A DNA stretch of 8,232 nucleotides from an uncultured Chloroflexota bacterium. GTDB lineage: Bacteria; Chloroflexota; Dehalococcoidia; SM23-28-2; RBG-16-64-32. The stretch spans positions 1 through 8,232 of the forward strand of contig CAJXNA010000080.1 in the NCBI GenBank assembly GCA_913056415.1, read 5' to 3'. Both the position numbers and the translations under genes were made by a program. Shown piece by piece: positions 1 through 5,030 of this stretch. Within the stretch, counting starts at the first letter, position 1. Each line of letters opens with the position of its first letter. The notes under the pieces are model-generated. The model saw only the letters and a list, made by a program, of their open reading frames with translations. It was not told the DNA's origin and made no database searches.

Positions 1-107
1 GCGGCGATCTGCTCATTACCGAACAGATCTGTGTATGTAAGTGTCATTTCAACAACTTCAGCAACCTTCGCGCAGCGCTCTGTCTCGGCGGAGACGGCAG
101 CGCGGAT
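1..107. repeat. Direct repeat copy 1 (partner at 721-827)
   Basis: Bases 1-107 match 721-827 with 5 mismatches by eye (offset exactly 720). The repeat probably continues beyond the left edge. It lies inside two paralogous minus-strand genes and covers their conserved C-terminal coding region. Confidence 0.9.
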
Positions 108-191
108 CGTAACGGTCACATCGTATGGCGTTGGAGAAGGGTGGAGCACGAACAGCCGTTCGGTCAGCTCTCCCGGCGTCACGTCAGCCAT
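1..191 (-). CDS. Partial paralog of the 65-aa small phage protein (3' end outside window)
   Basis: The frame reads MADVTPGELTERL at its start and VAEVVEMTLTYTDLFGNEQ near the left edge, where it runs out of the window without a stop. About the last 35 residues visible are nearly identical to the 65-aa protein encoded at 675-872, while the N-terminal ~30 residues are unrelated. The start is chosen at 191 because GAGGAG (complement of 196-201) lies 4 nt upstream, exactly as in the paralog; an ATG three bases earlier is too close to that site. It overlaps the stop of the upstream 65-aa gene by 8 nt. The conserved part has an amphipathic helix-like character and no recognised domain. I do not recognise a function; the case for it being a real gene rests on the duplicated RBS, coupling and protein-level conservation. 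Confidence 0.72.
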   Translation of the reverse strand, partial: MADVTPGELTERLFVLHPSPTPYDVTVTIRAAVSAETERCAKVAEVVEMTLTYTDLFGNEQIA

Positions 192-381
192 CATTCTCCT
201 CTTCGGCGCCGGGATCGGTGGTGTACTTGACGATGCGAAGACTGGCACCCGTTCCCGCCCTGCGCTGCCAGTCGAGCAAGCCATCACGGGCCTCGTCTCG
301 CGTTAGATACAAACCGATAGTCGAAGTCCACAGATCGCGTTCTGGAAACCTCACCTCAATTACCCAGAGCCTGCGCGCCAT
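184..381 (-). CDS. Small hypothetical protein, 65 aa
   Basis: A 65-residue protein beginning MARRLWVIEVRFPERDLWTS and ending in a very acidic tail, PGAEEENDG. It has no signal peptide, membrane segment or Cys cluster, and I do not recognise a family. The sequence alternates strand-like (LWVIEVRF, LRIVKYT) and helical (RDEARDGLLDWQRRA) stretches, consistent with a small alpha/beta fold such as those that modify or measure host factors, but that is only an impression. ATG at 381 is preferred, with AAGGAT about 5 nt upstream; a GTG lies one codon earlier. Its stop overlaps the start of the next gene in the same GAATGATGGCTGA arrangement seen at the end of the MmcB-like gene, so the two are probably translationally coupled. 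Confidence 0.72.
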   Translation of the reverse strand: MARRLWVIEVRFPERDLWTSTIGLYLTRDEARDGLLDWQRRAGTGASLRIVKYTTDPGAEEENDG

Positions 382-421
382 CACCTATCCTTCCCGGCGG
401 CGCTGGGCTCGGGGGCGGGGA

Positions 422-520
422 TCATCGGCTACCCGCCAACACCGCAAAGATGAGAATGAAGACCCCCACAATCGCGCCTACGAAGACGCCAAATAGGAAT
501 AGGCTCACTGCCGCCCACAT
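422..520 (-). CDS. Very small membrane protein, 32 aa
   Basis: This short ORF encodes 32 residues: after MWAAVSLF comes an unbroken hydrophobic stretch containing LFGVFVGAIVGVFILIFAVL, then the charged end AGSR. That is one transmembrane helix covering most of the protein, with Gly/Val-rich small-residue faces of the kind that favour helix packing. A strong AGGAGGAG (complement of 531-538) lies 10 nt upstream, immediately after the stop of the preceding 45-aa membrane gene, so the two form a pair. The arrangement resembles small phage membrane proteins that accumulate in the inner membrane, but nothing shows a holin, superinfection-exclusion or other specific role. It is too short for length-based gene finding; support comes from the RBS, composition and packing between genes. 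Confidence 0.6.
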   Translation of the reverse strand: MWAAVSLFLFGVFVGAIVGVFILIFAVLAGSR

Positions 521-530
521 CAGTCCATCA

Positions 531-538
531 CTCCTCCT
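531..538 (-). promoter_or_regulatory. Strong Shine-Dalgarno site AGGAGGAG for the 32-aa membrane gene
   Basis: On the minus strand AGGAGGAG overlaps the last base of the upstream stop codon and ends 10 nt before the ATG at 520. It decides which start is used: a closer GTG-ATG pair runs into a stop after three codons. Confidence 0.6.
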
Positions 539-675
539 CAGCAAAACTCAAACATCAAGACACTTACAAGCGCCCAGATATTCCAACGCCAGACGTATAG
601 GCACGCGGCGAGCACGCCGATTACAATTCCGCCAATCAGCAACGGCCTCGCCTCTCGTAAAGCACTGTGTCCCAT
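538..675 (-). CDS. Small membrane protein, 45 aa
   Basis: A 45-residue ORF: a charged N-terminus (MGHSALREARP), a hydrophobic segment LLIGGIVIGVLAACLYVW at about residues 12-29, a short Arg-Trp turn (RWN), and a second apolar stretch IWALVSVLMFEFC to the end. It could cross the membrane once or form a helical hairpin. Its ATG shares one base with the stop of the upstream gene (TGATG), and AAGGAG sits 2 nt before the ATG, closer than ideal, so translation is likely coupled. The next gene, a 32-aa membrane protein, has its ribosome site beginning right at this stop. No family recognised. A short lysis or membrane-modifying protein is possible but unproven. Confidence 0.6.
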   Translation of the reverse strand: MGHSALREARPLLIGGIVIGVLAACLYVWRWNIWALVSVLMFEFC

Positions 676-872
676 CACTCCTTCACGTCGTCGCTGGGAT
701 CGGGGGCTCGTCGGATGGCGGCGGCGATCTGCTCATTACCGAACAGATATGTGTATGTAAGTGTCATTTCAACAACTTCAGCAACCTTCGCGCGGCGCTT
801 TGTCTCGGCGGAGACGAAAGCGCGGATACGCTCGTCTAGCGGCGTCTCTTGATCACAGTCAGGTTCAGTCAT
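675..872 (-). CDS. Small hypothetical protein, 65 aa (duplicated gene)
   Basis: The protein starts MTEPDCDQETPLDERIRAF, continues with VSAETKRRAKVAEVVEMTL and FGNEQIAAAIRR, and ends DPSDDVKE. It is acidic at both ends and basic/amphipathic in the middle; no domain is recognised. The ATG at 872 is chosen over the one at 875 because GAGGAG (complement of 877-882) then lies 4 nt away. The start overlaps the stop of the MmcB-like gene by 8 nt and its own stop overlaps the next ATG (TGATG), so it sits in a coupled run. The segment from about residue 17 to 52 is repeated almost exactly in the truncated gene at the left edge of the window, which shows that the reading frame is under use and has been duplicated. 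Confidence 0.78.
   Translation of the reverse strand: MTEPDCDQETPLDERIRAFVSAETKRRAKVAEVVEMTLTYTYLFGNEQIAAAIRRAPDPSDDVKE
721..827. repeat. Direct repeat copy 2 (partner at 1-107)
   Basis: Matches 1-107 at a constant offset of 720 bp, with substitutions at window positions 749, 794, 800, 817 and 818. It encodes the shared VSAET..RAKVAEVVEMTLTYT..FGNEQIAA block of the two paralogs. The similarity stops at about 827, where the N-terminal coding parts diverge, then returns briefly at the shared RBS/start sequence around 870-882. Confidence 0.9.
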
Positions 873-1698
873 CATTCTCCTCGGTGCTGGGCTCGGGGGT
901 GTGCTCCGCGTCGAACTCATCGAGCGCGACCCTGAAGATTTCTAGACTCTTCGCAGTATGTTGTACCGCGCGGCGGAGCTTTGTCGGGATTGAGATGGCA
1001 AACTTATTGAGCACCGTTTCCCTCAGATCTTTACGTGACTGCCACGAGTAGAGCGTGACCCCCATCTCTTCGAGGATCGCCTTCACCGCGTTCAACGGCC
1101 GCATCTCCATCTCGATCACCTTCTGCTTAGCCTCGACGCCCAGGACGCGCTCGCGTAGTGTCTCTCTGATCGCACGCGAAACGTTGTAACCGAGTTCGCG
1201 TTTCTCCTTTTTTTGGCGCAGCCACCCGCGCCAATAGACCTCGCTGGGGACGCCTCCACCGTTCAGGTTCGGAGGCGTGATCTTCGCCCGGCACATCAGG
1301 ATGTAGCGCCACAGATCCTCTGGGATCTCGACATCGCGGTGCGGGGCCTTCTTTGCTACGCGGAGCGCCATCCCACTCTTCGTCACACGAAGCAGTCCGC
1401 AGCTTTCCGGCACCTCGCCCTTCTCGATCACGTCGTGGGGCGCTACGAAATAGAGGTAGTTGGAGAGCGGGAGGTATGCACGCCACTTCTCGTCCCCGAG
1501 GAAGTCGGCGCGGCTAACCTTGATCTCGTACCCGGTACAGGCTGGATGCGCCCATGATCGCGACATCACCCAGGCGTCGAGGCGGGAGTGACCACGGGTA
1601 AATTGCGTCGGCCCGTCCTTGCACTCTGGCACGAACACGTCAGCCGCGTGTTTGATGGCGAGGAGCCCGAGGACGTCCTGGCTTGTGATGGCGTTCAC
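865..1698 (-). CDS. MmcB-like PD-(D/E)XK nuclease-fold protein, 277 aa
   Basis: Residues 35-120 resemble the MmcB family of putative PD-(D/E)XK DNA repair proteins: SRLDAWVMS (Asp41), then GYEIKVSRADFLGDEKWRAY carrying the E-x-K pair (Glu58, Lys60), followed by NYLYFVAP, the GLLRVTKSG strand turn and KAPHRD. Together Asp41/Glu58/Lys60 fit the metal-binding triad of this fold. The rest (about 130-277) is charged and helical, ends in an acidic tail (PSTEENDD), and extends well beyond the usual size of the domain. The start is GTG at 1698 with a weak GGCGGG upstream. It is the first gene past the att region, and its stop overlaps the next gene by 8 nt. DNA cleavage or repair is inferred from the fold only; the family is known from bacteria and phages, and its substrate here is unknown. 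Confidence 0.72.
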   Translation of the reverse strand: MNAITSQDVLGLLAIKHAADVFVPECKDGPTQFTRGHSRLDAWVMSRSWAHPACTGYEIKVSRADFLGDEKWRAYLPLSNYLYFVAPHDVIEKGEVPESCGLLRVTKSGMALRVAKKAPHRDVEIPEDLWRYILMCRAKITPPNLNGGGVPSEVYWRGWLRQKKEKRELGYNVSRAIRETLRERVLGVEAKQKVIEMEMRPLNAVKAILEEMGVTLYSWQSRKDLRETVLNKFAISIPTKLRRAVQHTAKSLEIFRVALDEFDAEHTPEPSTEENDD

Positions 1699-1722
1699 GC
1701 GGAAACCCGCCGTCGGCTGATT

Positions 1723-1744
1723 TTGGGGCCCGCTTGGGGCCCAC
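1723..1744. repeat. att arm-type direct repeat, left copy
   Basis: TTGGGGCCC occurs here twice, 11 bp apart (G-runs at 1725 and 1736). The whole 22-bp block is repeated at 1876-1897 with 3 differences. Similarity extends outward through GATT before it and TCGGCC after it. Paired, helically phased repeats on both sides of a tRNA-derived core are what integrase arm-binding sites look like. Confidence 0.65.
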
Positions 1745-1784
1745 GTGTTTTCGGCCTAAAAAGCTGAACGATTCCGGGAGTGTT

Positions 1785-1816
1785 TGGTGGGCCGTCAGGG
1801 ACTCGAACCCTGACGG
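1785..1816 (-). other. attP: attP core: tRNA 3' end segment (T-arm, acceptor strand, CCA)
   Basis: Read on the minus strand, this is a T-arm (stem CAGGG/CCCTG, loop TTCGAGT, complement of 1796-1812), a 7-nt acceptor strand ACGGCCC, discriminator A and encoded CCA (1785-1787). Upstream sequence does not complete a tRNA: there is no matching GGGCCGT 5' strand in position, and no 5-bp anticodon stem with a 7-nt loop. Four extra bases also pair across the T-arm, giving 9-bp arms at 1792-1800 and 1808-1816. A tRNA 3' end immediately beyond an integrase gene is the standard attB identity block carried by tRNA-targeting phages. The host target would be a tRNA whose acceptor reads GGGCCGT. Confidence 0.75.
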
Positions 1817-1875
1817 TGCAGCACCCGTGCTCTTGTAAAGTCACTCAGTTACCCCACGATCTTGCGATCCGATTC

Positions 1876-1897
1876 TTGGGGCTCACTTGGGGCCCGC
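1876..1897. repeat. att arm-type direct repeat, right copy
   Basis: Two TTGGGGC elements 11 bp apart (G-runs at 1878 and 1889) reproduce the block at 1723-1744, at an offset of 153 bp. The copy overlaps the last codons of the 81-aa gene. Together the two copies bracket the tRNA-derived core at unequal distances (about 41 bp on the left, 59 bp on the right). Confidence 0.65.
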
Positions 1898-2128
1898 CGC
1901 GGTTTCTGTCGGCCTGGCTCGACCAGCCCGAAGTTCTACTGCCAAGTGCTCAAGAAGATCAGCGCGCGCGCTCTCGGGTAGTAGATCGCTGATCGTCAAT
2001 ACCGCTATTGGATCGCGCGTGGTTCGCCAGTCATCGCGAGCGATCACGAGAATGTAGTTGAGACCCTCTGGGAATTTCGCAAGCTCGGACCCCATCCTGG
2101 CAACGTGTTCGTGAATGGGATCATCCAT
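1883..2128 (-). CDS. Small acidic protein downstream of integrase, 81 aa
   Basis: The protein begins MDDPIHEHVARMGSELAKFP, has a hydrophobic strand NYILVIARDDW, then a long helical region SARADLLEHLAVELRAGRAR. The same frame stays open further upstream, but that extension is an Arg-rich shadow of the integrase. The ATG at 2128 overlaps the integrase stop by 8 nt, and the product from there has normal composition. The stop falls inside the right att arm repeat. Position between int and attP is where many temperate phages encode an excisionase/directionality factor, but this protein is acidic and shows no winged-helix or MerR-like motif, so that role is only a possibility. No family recognised. 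Confidence 0.7.
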   Translation of the reverse strand: MDDPIHEHVARMGSELAKFPEGLNYILVIARDDWRTTRDPIAVLTISDLLPESARADLLEHLAVELRAGRARPTETAAGPK

Positions 2129-3374
2129 CGTCTTCCTCCCTGATCCTCCGAATCCCCTCCTTCCCCTTCGAGTCCAGCAGCTTGGCGCGCGCGGCCTGCG
2201 CCTCGGCCTTCGGATCGGCATCCTCGCCGAAGTAGCCACGGGTCGTCTCGAATTTCTTGTGCCGCGCGAGACCCTGGAGCTGCTGTGGGGTGAGTACGCG
2301 CGCAAGCTCCGAGAGCGTCGAATGCTTCGTCGCACGGTAGGGAGGAATATGCTCGACGCCGGCCACCCGGCAGGCCTTCCGCCAGAGGTTCTGGATCGTC
2401 TCCCGCGAGTAGATCTTGCCGGTCCGAGGATTTGGAAAGAGCGGCACGTCGCCGCGGAACCGGGACTCGGTAGGCACGTGGCGCTCGATCCAGGCGGCGA
2501 GCCCCTCGCTCACCGGGTAGCGCCCAGACTCGCCGGTTTTCGTGTCGCCGCGCGGCGCGTTGGGTCCGTTGCCTTTCATCGCGTCGCCCACCCACAGCTC
2601 GCGGCGCTTGAAGTCGTAGTGCTCCACCAGACACGCCCTGCCCTCTCCCTGACGCAGCGTCAGGTAGGCGTAGGAGAGGAAGATCCCGCGGTCATCATCT
2701 GGGATCGCGTCCAGGACGGCGGCCTGGTCGAGCAGCGGCATGGTTATCGGCTTCTTCCGCTTGCCCCGCTTCACCCTCGGGAATAGTGGGATCACAAAGG
2801 CGCTGTGTGTCATCCGATGCCAGCGCAGGAACGAACGCATCGTGCCGAGCACGTTCACGACGGTCTTCGGTGCGAGCCCCCGCTCCTGGCTCATCCACTT
2901 CGACCACTGGTAGAGCAGGTCCCAGCTCATCTGGTCGATTGTCCGGTTGCCCCACCACTTGAACTGGTTGCTGACGTGGCCGCGGTAGCCCAACAACGTG
3001 TACGGTTCGAGTTCCCCGTCTTCGGTAAGCCATTTCATCCAGCGGCCGACGAGCTCCTCGACGCGGTTGCGGCGATCCTTGGGTTGACGGTAGGCGCCGA
3101 CAGCCTCGGCCAGCGTGTGACCCTTGTCGGTGAGCGCCTTGATGCGCTGCTGAATCCTCTCCGCATCTTCCCGGGTTTCAAGCGTGATCCCGGAATGGCT
3201 GTAGAGGCGCTGGTCGCGGCCCTTCAGCTTCGGGTAGAAGTCGATGAAGTAGGTGACGCGGCCGCTCTTGCGGCGTCGGCTTCGGATTCTCCCGTCCACG
3301 ATGCGCCAGTCTGCCGCACTGTCCAGCAACGGCAAATTGCCGGAACATAACGGCGTTTTACATGTTTCTAGCAT
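2121..3374 (-). CDS. int: Tyrosine recombinase / phage integrase, 417 aa
   Basis: Catalyses site-specific recombination between attP and a host attB. The C-terminal catalytic domain (about 210-400) shows box I as LTLRQGE (Arg241), the beta-hairpin lysine in DTKTGESGRYPVS (Lys279), a box II variant YRATKHS (Arg347, Lys350, His351 in place of the usual H-x-x-R-H), and LARHKKFETTRGYF with His372 and the nucleophile Tyr381. Residues 104-190 look like the SAM-like core-binding domain (VEELVGRWMKWLTEDGE...). Residues 28-80 contain an N-terminal strand-rich arm-binding type segment (RIRSRRRKSGRVTYFIDFY). Length is typical. The first ATG overlaps the HNH gene by 17 nt; a GTG at codon 26 is an alternative start. 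It lies two genes before the MmcB-like gene and next to attP, the usual int-att arrangement. Confidence 0.93.
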   Translation of the reverse strand: MLETCKTPLCSGNLPLLDSAADWRIVDGRIRSRRRKSGRVTYFIDFYPKLKGRDQRLYSHSGITLETREDAERIQQRIKALTDKGHTLAEAVGAYRQPKDRRNRVEELVGRWMKWLTEDGELEPYTLLGYRGHVSNQFKWWGNRTIDQMSWDLLYQWSKWMSQERGLAPKTVVNVLGTMRSFLRWHRMTHSAFVIPLFPRVKRGKRKKPITMPLLDQAAVLDAIPDDDRGIFLSYAYLTLRQGEGRACLVEHYDFKRRELWVGDAMKGNGPNAPRGDTKTGESGRYPVSEGLAAWIERHVPTESRFRGDVPLFPNPRTGKIYSRETIQNLWRKACRVAGVEHIPPYRATKHSTLSELARVLTPQQLQGLARHKKFETTRGYFGEDADPKAEAQAARAKLLDSKGKEGIRRIREEDDG

Positions 3375-3951
3375 CGTACTCCGATATTGCCCATGACCAC
3401 GACTTACCGATTTTCATCGCATACACAGACGACCGGCAAATACCGAACTCCCTTGCCAAGGAAGCACTAGATTCTCCTGCAAGCGCTCTCCTTTTAATTT
3501 CAGACGCCTGCGCGGTAGTTACCCTGGCCCTGTAGCTTCTTTCTCCATCCGCCGATGTCCCATGTAGTTTTTTGTGGAATTCGTTTGTGCTTGACGTAAC
3601 CGATCTATCCCCGTTAAGGTGGGCCGCCTCATACCCCCCGGGTCGCTGGCATATAAACGCAGTCAACACAAGGCCGTGAACAGTAAGAAGCTTCTGCTCT
3701 GTACTGCGGGACAACGAAACGCATGGGTATCCGTTCTGGTTATCTCGCTGGGTAATTATCCTTGGCTCCTCACTGCGTTTACGCAAATTACCGCCACCTA
3801 CGAACCATGAACGCACTCGGCCAAAGTTAGAAACCTCATAGCCGTCGAAACCGTCCATGGCCCTCCACGCCTCATACGTATCTATCTTTATTGCGCGGCT
3901 CTTGAACCTCGAGGTTTGTTCGACGGGCGCGGTCACGCTATCCGTCCCCAC
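3358..3951 (-). CDS. Homing-type HNH endonuclease (NUMOD4-HNH-HTH), core probably shortened
   Basis: Domains in order: NUMOD4 at about residues 27-75 (WRAMDGFDGYEVSNFGRVRS), an HNH_3-like region at about 90-135 (VHGLVLTAFICQRPGG then AAHLNGDR, His111), and a C-terminal helix-turn-helix at 144-185 (TTAQASEIKRRALAGES, SLAREFGICRSSVYAMK). This order is typical of free-standing homing endonucleases in phages. After HLNGDR the family normally has a further ~10-12 residues with NN..NL.W; here the sequence passes straight to VTSSTNEFHKKLHG. The conserved asparagines of the HNH metal site are therefore absent and cleavage activity is doubtful. It is AT-richer than its neighbours, consistent with separate acquisition. 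The first GTG (3951) overlaps the methyltransferase by 19 nt; the GTG at 3936 would give the GTGA overlap common in this operon. Confidence 0.85.
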   Translation of the reverse strand: MGTDSVTAPVEQTSRFKSRAIKIDTYEAWRAMDGFDGYEVSNFGRVRSWFVGGGNLRKRSEEPRIITQRDNQNGYPCVSLSRSTEQKLLTVHGLVLTAFICQRPGGYEAAHLNGDRSVTSSTNEFHKKLHGTSADGERSYRARVTTAQASEIKRRALAGESSASLAREFGICRSSVYAMKIGKSWSWAISEYDARNM

Positions 3952-5030
3952 AATTCTCGGAACGCAAGCGCGGCTTGCTGCGGGACGACTCCGTTACCAG
4001 CGGCACGCAAGCGGTCCACCCTGGGGGCCAGCCCATGAGCCAGTCCACGAAGTTCGGGTTGAGTTTCGCTCCCACCTGATTCGCCAACTGTTTGCCGTGG
4101 TCCACCGGGCGCGGCGAGTGCGTTCGATCGTGGGCGTTTGGCGTCCCCCACTGCCGGAGCGAGGTCCGGTCTAACGACGAGGACTCGTCGCCATCCAGCA
4201 TCATCCTCGGGGCTTGGCGGCCAAGCAGGGAGTTCGTCTCGACGTTCTTGCTCGGGTCCGCTCCGTCCTTCCGGTCCCGACAGGTCGGTGTCGCCCACTT
4301 CGGATACCGAACCGTTGCATCTGTCAACATTTGAAATTGGTGGCCCTGATAGCCCTTCGTCCCGCCGCTGTGACTGTCCATTCCTGTTGGCGTGGGCCAC
4401 CGTGTTGCTATCGCCTGAAAATCCTTTCCGCTTTGATGCTCTGTGTTCTTGCTTATGCCACGAGTCCCATGTGGACCGTCCATTGTGTCTGGCGTAGGCC
4501 AAGACGAATACCCGCTCCCGTCTGTGGGAAGCGCCAACATCGCTCGCTCGAAAGCAGCCCCACTCCGCATCGAACCCGAGGTCGGCCAAGTCTCCGAGTA
4601 CCTCTCCAAAGGCGTGTCCATCATCCACTGAAAGCAGGCCACGGACGTTTTCCAGAAAGACGAAGCGCGGTCCCACGTCGCGAATGATCCGAGCGATGTC
4701 TGGCCAGAGCCAGCGATCGTCTGCGCGTCCCTTGCGCTGTCCCGCGGCGCTTGCAGGCTGGCAGGGGAAACCGGCAGAGATGAGATCCACTCGTCCGCGC
4801 CAGCGTTTGCCGTCGAAAGTTTCGAGATGATTCCAGATAGAAGCTTGATCCAAGGCCTTGTCTTCCATCCTCGCCACCAGGACGGCCTCGCAGTAGGCAT
4901 CCCGCTCAACATAACCCACAGTCGTGTATCGCTCTCCCAAGGCAAGCTTGAGTCCGAGGTCAAGTCCTCCGACGCCGGAGCAGAGCGAGAGGCCAGCGAC
5001 GGTACGTGAATCCATGTCACGCGGTTGCAT
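3933..5030 (-). CDS. C5 cytosine-specific DNA methyltransferase, 365 aa
   Basis: Transfers a methyl group from S-adenosylmethionine to C5 of cytosine in a short DNA target. All main motifs are present: I, LSLCSGVGGLDLGL (15-28, cofactor site); IV, GFPCQP with catalytic Cys90; VI, ENV (127-129); VIII, HRRERVF (169-175); and X, GNGVVPQ (345-351). Residues 180-340, the target-recognition region, are low in hydrophobics and rich in Gly, Ser, Arg, Asp and Pro. No endonuclease is visible beside it, so it looks like an orphan phage methylase that would hide the genome from host restriction. The first ATG overlaps the lipoprotein stop by 14 nt; a second ATG five codons later is possible. The entire gene is also open in the +1 frame. 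Confidence 0.92.
   Translation of the reverse strand: MQPRDMDSRTVAGLSLCSGVGGLDLGLKLALGERYTTVGYVERDAYCEAVLVARMEDKALDQASIWNHLETFDGKRWRGRVDLISAGFPCQPASAAGQRKGRADDRWLWPDIARIIRDVGPRFVFLENVRGLLSVDDGHAFGEVLGDLADLGFDAEWGCFRASDVGASHRRERVFVLAYARHNGRSTWDSWHKQEHRASKRKGFSGDSNTVAHANRNGQSQRRDEGLSGPPISNVDRCNGSVSEVGDTDLSGPEGRSGPEQERRDELPAWPPSPEDDAGWRRVLVVRPDLAPAVGDAKRPRSNALAAPGGPRQTVGESGGSETQPELRGLAHGLAPRVDRLRAAGNGVVPQQAALAFRELWGRIA

Noticed and set aside
1127..1486. Minus-strand 119-aa ORF within the MmcB-like gene
   Set aside because: Out-of-frame shadow with biased Arg/Pro composition and no start signal.
1792..1816. Rho-independent terminator formed by the 9-bp inverted repeat
   Set aside because: The hairpin is the extended tRNA T-arm and is not followed by a T-run on either strand.
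1785..1862. A complete tRNA gene on the minus strand
   Set aside because: Only the T-arm, acceptor 3' strand and CCA fit. The possible anticodon stem around TTTACAA does not pair, and no GGGCCGT 5' acceptor strand is in place.
1780..1992. Plus-strand ORF starting MFGGPSGTRTLTV
   Set aside because: It is a translation of the antisense of a tRNA T-arm, a well-known source of false ORFs, and overlaps the att region.
2044..2634. Minus-strand 196-aa ORF overlapping the integrase C-terminal half
   Set aside because: Arg/Ala/Gly-rich out-of-frame translation of integrase; no motif comparable to the WPTP repeats of the methyltransferase overlap.
2115..3350. Plus-strand ORFs of 223 and 181 aa opposite the integrase
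   Set aside because: Antisense shadows of a gene with clear catalytic residues; no ribosome sites or recognisable domains.
4092..4687. Plus-strand ORFs opposite the methyltransferase
   Set aside because: Antisense readings with no motifs; both interesting frames are on the minus strand.
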